A DNA stretch of 15,023 bases, taken from NCBI GenBank assembly GCA_029977305.1, contig JAPOLF010000021.1, positions 269-15,291 of the forward strand, in the 5' to 3' direction. Both the position numbers and the translations under genes were made by a program. The notes beneath the pieces were generated by a model that saw only the letters and a program-made list of their open reading frames with translations, did no database searches and had not been told where the DNA came from. Below are positions 7,176 through 14,404 of this stretch, piece by piece; position 1 is the stretch's first letter; each line of letters opens with the position of its first letter. Source of the DNA: a bacterium (GTDB taxonomy: Bacteria > Chloroflexota > Chloroflexia > Thermomicrobiales > UBA6265).

Positions 7176-7981
7176 CCGCGCCCAACGTGCGCCTCGTCCC
7201 CGCCGACGAGATCCCGAGATTTCTCGCGTGGCTGGGAGACACTCCCGAGTCGGCGATGAGCCATCACCGCGTCGCGCGCGACCTTGGTGTCGCCCGCGTG
7301 ATCGGAGCGCCGGGGGAGTACCGGGCGGCGGTCGTGCAAGGGGCGTTATGGCCGGACGAACCCGTCGCTTTCGGCTCGGAAGCGCTCGAGGTGTGGGGCA
7401 TTTTGGAGGAGACCCCCGGATGGACAGCCGTGAACGCTTCCACCGAGATCGCCCCGGAGATTGGGAGACTCCTCGGGCGTCAACGCGGCGTCGAGGTGTC
7501 CTTCGGTCCGGAGCACTACTTCGTGCGAGTGCCGGGCTCCGCGTTGCCTCTTGTGGAGCATGGCGCACGCATCCTCGATCGCGCAGATCTCGCCCTGATG
7601 ATCGACGCGACCACCGCGTTGGCGATGGATGGCTGGCGGTTCGGCACCGCCGAAGCGCTCCTCGTGCAGGGCATCGTGGCGGGGGTGGTGGTTGACGCCA
7701 TGCTGGTCGCGGTGGCGTTCACCAGTGCGATCACTCCCCTCCACGCGGAGATCGGTGTGGTCACCCGCGATGAACATCAACGGAAGGGATTCGCCACCCA
7801 TGCCGCCGCCGTGGTGATCTCTGAGGTCGAGGCGCGCCGGCGCATCCCGGTGTGGAGCACGGCGGCGGACAACGCTGCGTCGTTGGCCATCGCTCGTCGA
7901 CTTGGGTTCCGCGAAATTGGTCGCCGCGTCTTCGTGAACCGGTGCCCCGCAGTTGATGGCACGCAGATTGGGGATGCATGA
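7172..7981 (+). CDS. GNAT-family N-acetyltransferase
   Basis: A 269-residue protein whose C-terminal part is a GNAT domain that moves acetyl from acetyl-CoA. Residues 193-210 contain the strand and acetyl-CoA binding loop (EIGVVTRDEHQRKGFATH, with Q/R-x-x-G-x-A at 203-208). Residues 220-246 match the end of the fold (VWSTAADNAASLAIARRLGF). The length and the large N-terminal half (1-150) without an obvious second GNAT motif resemble the GNAT_acetyltran/ZmaR-like group. The acceptor substrate is unknown. The ATG at 7172 overlaps the MFS stop by four bases, setting the start with confidence. It is the second gene of a rightward operon with the MFS transporter and the exported molybdopterin-fold protein. 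Confidence 0.85.
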   Translation: MTAPNVRLVPADEIPRFLAWLGDTPESAMSHHRVARDLGVARVIGAPGEYRAAVVQGALWPDEPVAFGSEALEVWGILEETPGWTAVNASTEIAPEIGRLLGRQRGVEVSFGPEHYFVRVPGSALPLVEHGARILDRADLALMIDATTALAMDGWRFGTAEALLVQGIVAGVVVDAMLVAVAFTSAITPLHAEIGVVTRDEHQRKGFATHAAAVVISEVEARRRIPVWSTAADNAASLAIARRLGFREIGRRVFVNRCPAVDGTQIGDA

Positions 7982-8053
7982 TCGCGTGTGGAGGAACGGT
8001 GGCTGCCGGGAGTCCTTGCGCGAGTAGCACGTGAAGAAGAGAGGAGTGCTCGA

Positions 8054-8599
8054 ATGACAGATCAGCGGATGACGCGACGAGCGGCAGTGGTGGGCGGCGT
8101 GGTCGCCGTGGCTGGGGCGATGGTGTTCTCGGCGCGCTCACAGGCGGAAATGGCGCACACGGAGATCGCGGTCGGCGGTGCGGTGGCCTCGCCGACGACC
8201 TTCACCGTGGAGGATTTGGCGGCGCTCCCGCAGCATGAGATGAAGATCTCGTGGGAAGACTATGAGGACGGCGCCGAGAAGACGTTCACCGGCCCCTTGC
8301 TCTGGGACGTGCTCGCGGCGACGTCGCCGAACATCGATCCGGGTCAGGAAGACGTTGGCGCGATGCTCTACCTCGTTGTCGAGGGGTATGACGGTTACGC
8401 CATTCTGATGTCATGGGGCGAGATTTCCCCGGACTTCGGTAATGCCGAGGCTATCCTCGCGATCGCCGAGAACGGCGCTCCGCTCGCTGAGAAACTGCAA
8501 CCTGCATGGCTGGTGGTGGGCGGTGACGCGTTGAAGGGCCGCTCGGTCTTCGGAGTGGTCAAGATCACCGTCGCCGAGGCCGATGCTGCCGATTCCTAG
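8054..8599 (+). CDS. Exported molybdopterin-oxidoreductase-like fold protein without cysteine
   Basis: A 181-residue protein. The N-terminus has a Tat-like signal (TRRAAVVGG at 7-15, hydrophobic stretch to about 25, possible cleavage near Ala31). The remainder (about 36-175) resembles the small stand-alone version of the sulfite-oxidase molybdopterin domain: AVGGAVASPTTFTVEDLAALP at the start, PLLWDVLAA in the middle, GYDGYAILMSWGEI, and the closing KGRSVFGVVKITV strand. Sulfite-oxidase-type enzymes hold molybdenum through a cysteine; this protein has no cysteine at all, so it probably does not do that chemistry and may only bind a ligand. I chose ATG 8054, with GAGGAG about 7 nt upstream, over a GTG at 7988 that would bury the signal peptide. 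It ends just before a bidirectional hairpin. Confidence 0.75.
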   Translation: MTDQRMTRRAAVVGGVVAVAGAMVFSARSQAEMAHTEIAVGGAVASPTTFTVEDLAALPQHEMKISWEDYEDGAEKTFTGPLLWDVLAATSPNIDPGQEDVGAMLYLVVEGYDGYAILMSWGEISPDFGNAEAILAIAENGAPLAEKLQPAWLVVGGDALKGRSVFGVVKITVAEADAADS

Positions 8600-8627
8600 C
8601 CCAGAGCGAACATCACCTTCCATCGAA

Positions 8628-8654
8628 GACGGCCCCTCCTGTGCAGGGGCCGTC
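8628..8654. terminator. Bidirectional terminator-like hairpin between convergent genes
   Basis: A perfect 10-bp inverted repeat (GACGGCCCCT at 8628-8637, complement at 8645-8654) with a 7-nt loop lies in the 61-base gap between two converging genes. Neither side has a long T-run: the minus-strand side reads TTCGATGG, the plus side AGTGTGTC. Position and symmetry favour a shared terminator. Confidence 0.65.
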
Positions 8655-8660
8655 AGTGTG

Positions 8661-9200
8661 TCACGACGAAGGTGACCACTCCGTCGCCTCGGGGAGTGTT
8701 CCCGGACGGATGCGTTTCCAACTCACCACTGCCCCAATCCCAATCCCCACGAGCGGCAGCAATCCGATCAGCCACATCGGGAGGGGGGTCGGGCCGGGTC
8801 GCTCGCCCACGGTGAATGGGCCGATCGTTCCGCGCCCCTCTACCTCCGGCCCGGTGATGACGAGATCGATCGTCCACTCGCCCGCTTCGGGCAAGGCGAT
8901 CAAGTCGAAGCCCCAGTAGTCGCGCATGCGGGGATGGCGGCCGACGATGCCGTTGTGCTCCACGAAAGGGCCTCCCGGGCTGTGGAAGATTGCAGTGGCC
9001 TCCTTGCCCGTGATGCCACCCTCGGGCATCAACGTGATGTCCAATGACTGCTCAGCCAGCGGCGGCCACTGCGAAAACCCCACTTCGACGAGATAGGGCC
9101 CGACGGTGACCAGTTCATGATGGGGGTCGGCCTCATGGGCGAACACCATCGACGGGAGCATCGCCACCATGGCGACGATCAGCAGTGCCCACAGCCTCAC
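8661..9200 (-). CDS. Secreted YtkA/CopC-like protein with N-terminal His and C-terminal membrane anchor
   Basis: A 179-residue protein. Residues 1-21 are a signal peptide ending V-F-A; cleavage there would leave His22 as the first residue of the mature protein (HEADPHHEL). A beta-rich extracytoplasmic domain (about 30-131) follows, resembling YtkA-like domains, with more histidines at 27, 28, 73, 82 and 89. A hydrophobic helix (about 140-160) then a WKRIRP stop-transfer sequence anchor it. An N-terminal histidine is a known copper ligand in CopC, LPMOs and PmoB, so metal binding is plausible but unproven. The GTG at 9200 overlaps the TGA of the upstream ten-helix protein (GTGA); GGAG lies about 10 nt upstream. 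It is the last gene of the block before the shared terminator. Confidence 0.78.
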   Translation of the reverse strand: MRLWALLIVAMVAMLPSMVFAHEADPHHELVTVGPYLVEVGFSQWPPLAEQSLDITLMPEGGITGKEATAIFHSPGGPFVEHNGIVGRHPRMRDYWGFDLIALPEAGEWTIDLVITGPEVEGRGTIGPFTVGERPGPTPLPMWLIGLLPLVGIGIGAVVSWKRIRPGTLPEATEWSPSS

Positions 9201-10420
9201 GCTGGTTGGTCTCCGCGCGTGGCGATGTCGGGGATGCGCCGGAGGACGATTCCAAGGTTCCAACCGAACCATCCGACGAGCGCCCCGATGAGCGCACACA
9301 GGGCGACCGTCGGCCACCGCGACGCGGCGATGTTCGGCGCGAGGTCTCCCCAGATCTCCGCAGGCAAGTTGTTCTCGAAGTAGTTGAGGTAGATCCCGGG
9401 AATCGGCTGTGCCGCGACGATGATCACCGCGGTGATCGCCCCCGCAGCCATCGCCGCAACGCGCAGTGACCAACGCTGCCGCCGGGCCACCCAGAAGATC
9501 GCCTCCACGGCCAGCGAAGCGAGAACGAGGAAAACGGGAAGGAATCCGGGTACCGCTGGGTAGCCGGTGACCGTGTCTCGCACGAAGAGCCCAATCGAGG
9601 ATGCATATTCGCGGGTGACCCATGGAACGAACACCCACGTCAGCCCGAGGAGGGCGGTGTAAACCACGCCGGTGACGAGGGTCGCCCCCGGCACCCGTGC
9701 GATCGACGTCACCATGGTCATCATCGTCGCGAAGATGAGGGTCGTGGCGATGCCCGGCCAGAGGAACACCGAAACGAACAGCGAATGCGCCTCAACTGCG
9801 GTCGGCGTGAGGAAGCTGTACAGGATTGAGGCCGCGAGTCCGAGCACAATGACTGCCAGCCATGGCGATGAACCGGAGCGCACCGCTCGCCGCACATCAC
9901 CGCTCATTGCCACCAACGCCCCGGCCATGATCATGAAAATCGAGAGGATCAGTCCGACGTGCGGTGGCGAGATCAGCGTGACATCGAAGCCGTAGAGGTC
10001 GTGCCACCATTGGTCGAAGATCCCGCCGTAGAGAAGAAATGCGACCGCCGCAAATCCGCCGATCAGATAGCCGATCGGCGCCCGATACCTGCCCCAGAGG
10101 ATGGGTGTGGTCTGGTTCATGACCCGCGTGTCGCCGCGTCGTGCGGCCGCGGTGCAGACCAAGGTCACCACCAGACACGTGAGTCCCGCGACGCCAATTC
10201 CGCTGTAGAGCATCAGATGTGGCGCGGTGAAGAAAGTGTCCGGGCCGACGTCGGTGTGCCATTGCACGTCCCACGAAAACCCCAAGTAGGACATCAGCAC
10301 GCCGACCATGAAGGGAACACTCGCCCAACGCGTTGCGACGAGGGCGACAGACTCCGCCTGCGAGGACGGGAGATGCAGGTCAATCGCCGAGGGACTTGGT
10401 GATGCCGTATGCGTTGCCAT
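9197..10420 (-). CDS. Ten-helix membrane protein with duplicated D-x3-H-x12/13-H motif
   Basis: I do not recognise a named family. The 407-residue protein has about ten hydrophobic helices after a polar 30-residue start. Two matching units stand out. The first has Asp51, His55 and His68 (WDVQWH, then APH). The second has Asp136, His140 and His154 (FDQWWH, then PPH). Each lies between the end of one helix and the start of the next (helices 1-2 and 3-4), and both read WH-x3-G-x-D-x5/6-PH. This looks like an internal duplication of a two-helix unit. D-x3-H-x12-H is the spacing of the PmoC copper ligands (Asp156, His160, His173 in Methylococcus). The ATG at 10420 has TGAGG 5 nt upstream. Its stop overlaps the start of the secreted His-starting protein, suggesting a working pair. 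Confidence 0.82.
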   Translation of the reverse strand: MATHTASPSPSAIDLHLPSSQAESVALVATRWASVPFMVGVLMSYLGFSWDVQWHTDVGPDTFFTAPHLMLYSGIGVAGLTCLVVTLVCTAAARRGDTRVMNQTTPILWGRYRAPIGYLIGGFAAVAFLLYGGIFDQWWHDLYGFDVTLISPPHVGLILSIFMIMAGALVAMSGDVRRAVRSGSSPWLAVIVLGLAASILYSFLTPTAVEAHSLFVSVFLWPGIATTLIFATMMTMVTSIARVPGATLVTGVVYTALLGLTWVFVPWVTREYASSIGLFVRDTVTGYPAVPGFLPVFLVLASLAVEAIFWVARRQRWSLRVAAMAAGAITAVIIVAAQPIPGIYLNYFENNLPAEIWGDLAPNIAASRWPTVALCALIGALVGWFGWNLGIVLRRIPDIATRGDQPA

Positions 10421-10450
10421 AAATGCCTCACAACATCGGTGCCCGGCGTG

Positions 10451-11434
10451 TTACTCGCCGGTGGTGAAGAATCGAGCGTCCGCCGAGGCGGTGAACGGCG
10501 CAAAGGGAAGAAACCGCACCAGCGTCGGCATCTTTTCCCCTGGAATGTCAAACGCAACCCACCCGTCTCGGGTCGCTCCCGGACCATAGCTGCCAGACGC
10601 ATCCGGGCGCGGCGGGGTGATCGTGATCATGTCGGGGATCGGCGTGCCTTCGGTGTCGGTGAGCACGAACGCATTCGCCGGTAGCGTAGTGAGAATCGGC
10701 TCCGGCGAATTGTTCGTGATGGCAAATCGCAGCGCCACCCACACGCTTCCGTCGGACTCTCCGACGGCGTCTTCGGGACCGAGCGCCCCGGTGCGGTAGT
10801 CCACGATGTCGAACACGGCTGCACCCGTGATCACGTCGAGGAGGGTAAGAGCCCAGTCTGTCGTGACCACGAGGTCCCCGATACCGGCAGGAGCTGCGGC
10901 CGATGCACCAACCGTGTTCGGCGCTTGTGGTGCCGCCACCGGCACTACGGTGCTGTCATCAAGACGGAGGTACCGCACCGCCCAATCTCCTCCAAGACCG
11001 GATGGGTCGCTGATCAGGATGCGGCCGAGCTCGTCCACGCCGGAACTGAAGACGACGTTCCCCTCGGTGCCCTCACCGGGTTGCAGCGTGATGTCGAGCA
11101 CGGGATCTGGCGGACGGCTGTCGAGATACCGTCGCACGATCCCGGTGGATCCGGTCAGCGCGAAGTCGTCATTGCCCACATGAACGGGGACGGGTGCCCG
11201 ATTCACGACCCGAAGGGAGACCACTACTGGTGTCAGCGTCTCGAGCAGTGGCTGATTGAACGGACTCGCCGCCATGAGTGCGGCATCGGCATCCGGCCCT
11301 GTCAGTACCTGGAGCACGGTGATTTCCAGCGGGCCGACCGTCGTGGCGCCGAAGGTGACGGCTTGATCAGGGGTCAACCCGCTCAGCGTCGCAGGTGTCG
11401 GCGTGCCGGATTGGGCAATAAGGGGGAGCGTCAT
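10451..11434 (-). CDS. Protein with two DUF4352-like beta domains, no visible signal peptide
   Basis: A 327-residue protein made of two similar immunoglobulin-like beta domains. Domain 1 is about 26-160 (TVGPLEITVLQV... VVVSLRVVNRAPVPVHV... LQPGEGTEGNVVF) and domain 2 about 190-318 (LTLLDVI... VWVALRFAITNNSPEPI... DGWVAFDIPGE). An Ala/Pro linker joins them. The alternation of a conserved comparison strand, an added-residue loop and a late W-V/V-F strand resembles DUF4352. That family is usually a secreted protein or lipoprotein, yet here the N-terminus (MTLPLIAQSGTPTPA) has no convincing signal sequence. I chose ATG 11434 because GAGG is 8 nt upstream; an ATG at 11470 is in frame but lies at the predicted transcription start. 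Function unknown. Thirty bases separate it from the ten-helix membrane protein. Confidence 0.72.
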   Translation of the reverse strand: MTLPLIAQSGTPTPATLSGLTPDQAVTFGATTVGPLEITVLQVLTGPDADAALMAASPFNQPLLETLTPVVVSLRVVNRAPVPVHVGNDDFALTGSTGIVRRYLDSRPPDPVLDITLQPGEGTEGNVVFSSGVDELGRILISDPSGLGGDWAVRYLRLDDSTVVPVAAPQAPNTVGASAAAPAGIGDLVVTTDWALTLLDVITGAAVFDIVDYRTGALGPEDAVGESDGSVWVALRFAITNNSPEPILTTLPANAFVLTDTEGTPIPDMITITPPRPDASGSYGPGATRDGWVAFDIPGEKMPTLVRFLPFAPFTASADARFFTTGE

Positions 11435-11474
11435 GGAGCGTGCCTCACGGGTGGGCCAATTGGTGACCATGGGA

Positions 11475-11503
11475 AGTGTAGTGACTTGGGGACGCGTTGT
11501 GTA
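11475..11503 (-). promoter_or_regulatory. Possible internal promoter before the DUF4352-like gene
   Basis: TACACA (11503-11498), a 17-nt spacer and TACACT (11480-11475) form a plausible -35/-10 pair in the 78-base gap after the methyltransferase gene, with transcription starting near 11468. This would leave a 5' leader of about 35 nt before the ATG at 11434. It would allow the three downstream genes to be expressed separately from the dehydrogenase genes. Confidence 0.33.
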
Positions 11504-11512
11504 TGTCGCGGC

Positions 11513-12229
11513 TTACCCCGCGACGACCGTCCACGTCGTCGATGCAGCCTGCTGGAGATGCTTGTCCATTTCGGACAACGTGCCGGGATCGAACGGATTC
11601 GCCTCCCCGGTCAGGTCTTGCCCGTACTCGCCCCATTCGTCGAGGATGCGCCAGCCGTGGAACGTGAGCAGATGCTCGAGTTCCCAGGGCGTGATCCAAT
11701 TCACTTCGTCCGGTTGGTCTGGCAGGTGCCGTTCCCACGATGCCCGATAGATCGGCGACAGAGCCCCAGGCACGCTTGCGAGCAGCCTCCCCCCCGGTCG
11801 CAACACCCGTCGGAACGTCCGCAAAGCGCCCGGCACGTCGGGCGTGAACTGGAGTGAGACGCGCGCGAGGATCGCATGGAAGACCGCGAGGGTCTCCCCG
11901 GGCTCCGCGAGATCAGCGACCCGCCACGTGACCGGAGCATCGGGATGCGCCTCGCGGGCGCGACGAATCATCTCCGGTGAGATATCGACCGCGGTGACCC
12001 GCATGCCGCGCTCGGCGAGCGCAACCGCCCACTGACCCGTGCCGCATCCGGCATCCAGCACCCGCATCCCGGGTTCCAGGCGGAGGGCGGCGACCACACG
12101 ATCAAGTTCCCGGGCACGCTCCGGCGTGGCAGCGTTCTCGCGGGCAGAGGCCTCCCAGCGGGCGGAGCGTTCATCCCAGCGTTGGCGGACGCGATCACGC
12201 CAGGCGGTGTCGTCCCGATCGGTCGGCAT
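11513..12229 (-). CDS. SAM-dependent methyltransferase (Methyltransf_11/25 type)
   Basis: A 238-residue class I methyltransferase. Motif I is VLDAGCGTG (57-65), which binds S-adenosylmethionine; the next acidic position is in TAVDISPEMI (about 79-88). Motifs further on (LRTFRRVLRPGGRLLASVPG, about 135-155) match the usual strand-5 region. The N-terminal 45 residues are charged and helical. Substrate unknown: small molecule methylation is typical of this group. It starts at ATG 12229, five bases after the TGA of the GMC dehydrogenase, with no clear ribosome site, so it is likely coupled to that gene. The tail ends in TWTVVAG. It is a candidate tailoring or repair enzyme for the dehydrogenase substrate but nothing in the sequence proves a link. 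Confidence 0.88.
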   Translation of the reverse strand: MPTDRDDTAWRDRVRQRWDERSARWEASARENAATPERARELDRVVAALRLEPGMRVLDAGCGTGQWAVALAERGMRVTAVDISPEMIRRAREAHPDAPVTWRVADLAEPGETLAVFHAILARVSLQFTPDVPGALRTFRRVLRPGGRLLASVPGALSPIYRASWERHLPDQPDEVNWITPWELEHLLTFHGWRILDEWGEYGQDLTGEANPFDPGTLSEMDKHLQQAASTTWTVVAG

Positions 12230-12234
12230 CGCGG

Positions 12235-13887
12235 TCAGGTTGACTGCGACCCGAGCGTCGCGGCGATGTGGTCGGCGGTGCGAAGCGCGAGGGCAGCGAC
12301 GGTGTTGGTCGGGTTGGCGGTGCCGGTGGTCGGGAAGAGCCCCGCCCCGGCGAGGAAGAGATTCGGGTGATCATGCGTGCGGCCGAAGGAGTCGGTGACC
12401 GAGGTCTTGGGATCGTCGCCCATGCGGTGGGTGCCCATGAGATGCCCCGCACCCTGCCACTGCGGGAGATGTTGGCGCTTGGTCACGCCGAGCGCGTCGA
12501 AGATCTTGTCATGCGTCTCGATCGCTGCATCGAGCCCCTTCTGGGTGTAGTCATCGATGCCGAAGGTGAGTTGCGGACGCGGGATCCCCAGTGCATCGAA
12601 CTCCGTCGCCGATGGCACGATGCGATGGGAGGGATCGGGCAACTGCTCACACAGACTGCCGACGCGAATCTGGTTCGGCATCGTCCCGTAGATGGTGTCC
12701 CACACGGCCTGACCGGAGTCGCCATTCTTGATCGCCTGCTCCGCCCACCCGACCGGACCGAGCCCCATCCACGACCAGCCGTCGTTGCCGATCTCGATGC
12801 GATACGCACTCCGTTCGCTCTGGAAGTCTCCGCCGCGAAGGTTCTCGATGCCTGAGGTCGCGAGCGGAGATCGATAGGGATACATAGGCTTGGCGGAGAC
12901 GGCCAGTGAGAGGCGGATTGGGTGGTCAGCGAGGTTGCGGCCGACTTGATCGCTGGAGTTCGCGACCCCGCCAGGGAGCGCATCGGAGGTCGACATGAGC
13001 AGCAGCTTGGACGTCTCGATCGCGTTCGCGGCGATGATAAAGACTTTCGCGGTGACGATCCCGGCGGTGCCATCGGGTTTGACGTAGGTCACCCCACTTA
13101 CCGCACCCGAGGCGTCCACTGCCACGTTGACGACCACCGCCTCGGCCATCACGATCGCGCCGGCCTCCGCCGCGAGACCCAGGTGGATCGTCGCGTCGTA
13201 CTTGGCGCCGATCGGGCAGATTGGGATGCACATCGCATTGCCGCAGCATGCCGGTCGCCCGTTGTTGGGCTGCGAGTTGCGCGCCTGCGGCGTCGGGGAG
13301 ACCTTGAGGCCGATGGGATCGCAGGCAGCGGCGAATTCCTTGTCGCCGTACGTCATCGGGATGCCGGGCAGCGGGTAGGGGCCGGATCGCCAGGACCCGA
13401 GATCGTCCTCATTGAACCCCGACACGCCGAGCTGGGTCTCACCTTGCATGTACCACGGCTCGAGATCGGCATACGTGATTGGCCAATCGATGCCGACCCC
13501 GTAGTTCGACTTCATCGCGAAGTCACTGGGAAGGAGCCTCGGCATGCTGCCGAGCCAGTGCCAGGTGGTGCCACCCACCGCGCGCAGGTACGTCGACTGA
13601 AAATCCGACTCCGGCCCGCCATCCTGCACGTAATAGTCATTCTTGGTGATCACGCGCGGCCACGGTGCATACGGTTGCACGTCATAGGCGCAATCCGGCG
13701 TCTGGGTGAGGGCGGCGCGGTACTGGGCGGCACCGGTCGCACGATCAATGGTCGTGCCGGCCTCGATGATGGCGACACTGGCACCGGTCTGGGCAAGTTT
13801 CCACCCGATCAACGCCCCGGCCACGCCAGACCCGACGATGGCGACGTCTTTGGTGATTGGCGGCAGCGTCGGTTGGAACGTGCGCAT
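12235..13887 (-). CDS. GMC-family FAD dehydrogenase, large subunit with [3Fe-4S]-type cysteine motif
   Basis: A 550-residue flavoprotein that should oxidise an alcohol or sugar. The FAD-binding fold is at 14-43 (GSGVAG at 19-24, Glu42 in IIEAG), with GGTTWHW at 106-111. Residues 214-224 hold C-x5-C-x3-C (Cys214, Cys220, Cys224, plus Cys215), the pattern that binds [3Fe-4S] in bacterial FAD-glucose dehydrogenases. The catalytic pair should be His482 (GHLMGTHRMG) and Asn525 (ANPTNT), by analogy with pyranose 2-oxidase and related enzymes. It has no signal peptide, so it would be carried out of the cell by the Tat-exported small subunit. The ATG at 13887 has GGAG 5 nt upstream and lies 14 bases after the small-subunit stop; the upstream extension to 13983 is inside that gene. 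No cytochrome c subunit is encoded nearby. Confidence 0.92.
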   Translation of the reverse strand: MRTFQPTLPPITKDVAIVGSGVAGALIGWKLAQTGASVAIIEAGTTIDRATGAAQYRAALTQTPDCAYDVQPYAPWPRVITKNDYYVQDGGPESDFQSTYLRAVGGTTWHWLGSMPRLLPSDFAMKSNYGVGIDWPITYADLEPWYMQGETQLGVSGFNEDDLGSWRSGPYPLPGIPMTYGDKEFAAACDPIGLKVSPTPQARNSQPNNGRPACCGNAMCIPICPIGAKYDATIHLGLAAEAGAIVMAEAVVVNVAVDASGAVSGVTYVKPDGTAGIVTAKVFIIAANAIETSKLLLMSTSDALPGGVANSSDQVGRNLADHPIRLSLAVSAKPMYPYRSPLATSGIENLRGGDFQSERSAYRIEIGNDGWSWMGLGPVGWAEQAIKNGDSGQAVWDTIYGTMPNQIRVGSLCEQLPDPSHRIVPSATEFDALGIPRPQLTFGIDDYTQKGLDAAIETHDKIFDALGVTKRQHLPQWQGAGHLMGTHRMGDDPKTSVTDSFGRTHDHPNLFLAGAGLFPTTGTANPTNTVAALALRTADHIAATLGSQST

Positions 13888-13901
13888 GGTCGCTCCGTCT
13901 C

Positions 13902-14384
13902 CTAGGTGACCGTCGGCGGATTCGCCCAGTCGCCAAATCGCTTGCAGATGCTGGTCGACGAGGTGTAGCGGACGGCCTGCCACGAGGAGAGGCCGTACCA
14001 GAAGCTCTGGCGATCAGCCACCGGTTGGTCGGCGTAGGTCCCGAGGTAAAAAAACTGGAGGATGGGCACCACCAAGGGGTAGTCAGCAGGAGTGGCGACG
14101 ACCGTCGCGGGATCGGCCGCGAGCATGGCATCGAGGTCCGCGGCGTTGGCCGGGTCAGCGTCATTCAGCGCGATGAACTGCGCGGCGCGCGCAGGATCGA
14201 TCCGACCGCCCCCAACGATCGTCGTTGCCATCACGACAAACGAGTTTTGGCGATCGTCACTGCTGGTGCTCTGGGCGCGCGCTGTGATCGGAAGAGCCAG
14301 CGCAAGGGTGCCTCCGACCCCGGCGCGAAGCAGGGCGCGGCGCGTCGTGCGGAGAGGCTGGAACATTGAGGTGTCAGCGAACAT
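13902..14384 (-). CDS. Tat-exported small subunit of GMC dehydrogenase (sorbitol/gluconate dehydrogenase small-subunit type)
   Basis: A 160-residue protein with a twin-arginine signal (TTRRALLRAG at 13-22, hydrophobic core 23-33, cleavage likely after ARA at 37). The rest resembles the small subunit families FAD-SLDH or gluconate 2-dehydrogenase subunit 3. It shows ILQFFYLGTYAD in the middle and a C-terminal SSWQAVRYTSSTSICKRFGDWANPP-like segment with one Cys and Trp-Ala-Asn-Pro near the end. In FAD-glucose dehydrogenase of Burkholderia the equivalent gamma subunit is the hitchhiker chaperone for exporting the large subunit, and I infer the same role here. The ATG at 14384 is preceded by GGAGG 7 nt away. 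It is the first gene of the rightmost leftward operon. Confidence 0.82.
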   Translation of the reverse strand: MFADTSMFQPLRTTRRALLRAGVGGTLALALPITARAQSTSSDDRQNSFVVMATTIVGGGRIDPARAAQFIALNDADPANAADLDAMLAADPATVVATPADYPLVVPILQFFYLGTYADQPVADRQSFWYGLSSWQAVRYTSSTSICKRFGDWANPPTVT

Positions 14385-14404
14385 GGCGCGCCCTCCACGG
14401 GTCG

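Noticed and set aside
8661..10420. A methane or ammonia monooxygenase operon
   Set aside because: Only the D-x3-H-x12-H spacing and an N-terminal His resemble PmoC and PmoB. No PmoA-like gene is present and overall sequences do not resemble those subunits.
12922..13905. Open frame of 327 codons on the plus strand over the GMC dehydrogenase
   Set aside because: Arg/His/Asp-rich shadow of a well-supported flavoprotein gene.
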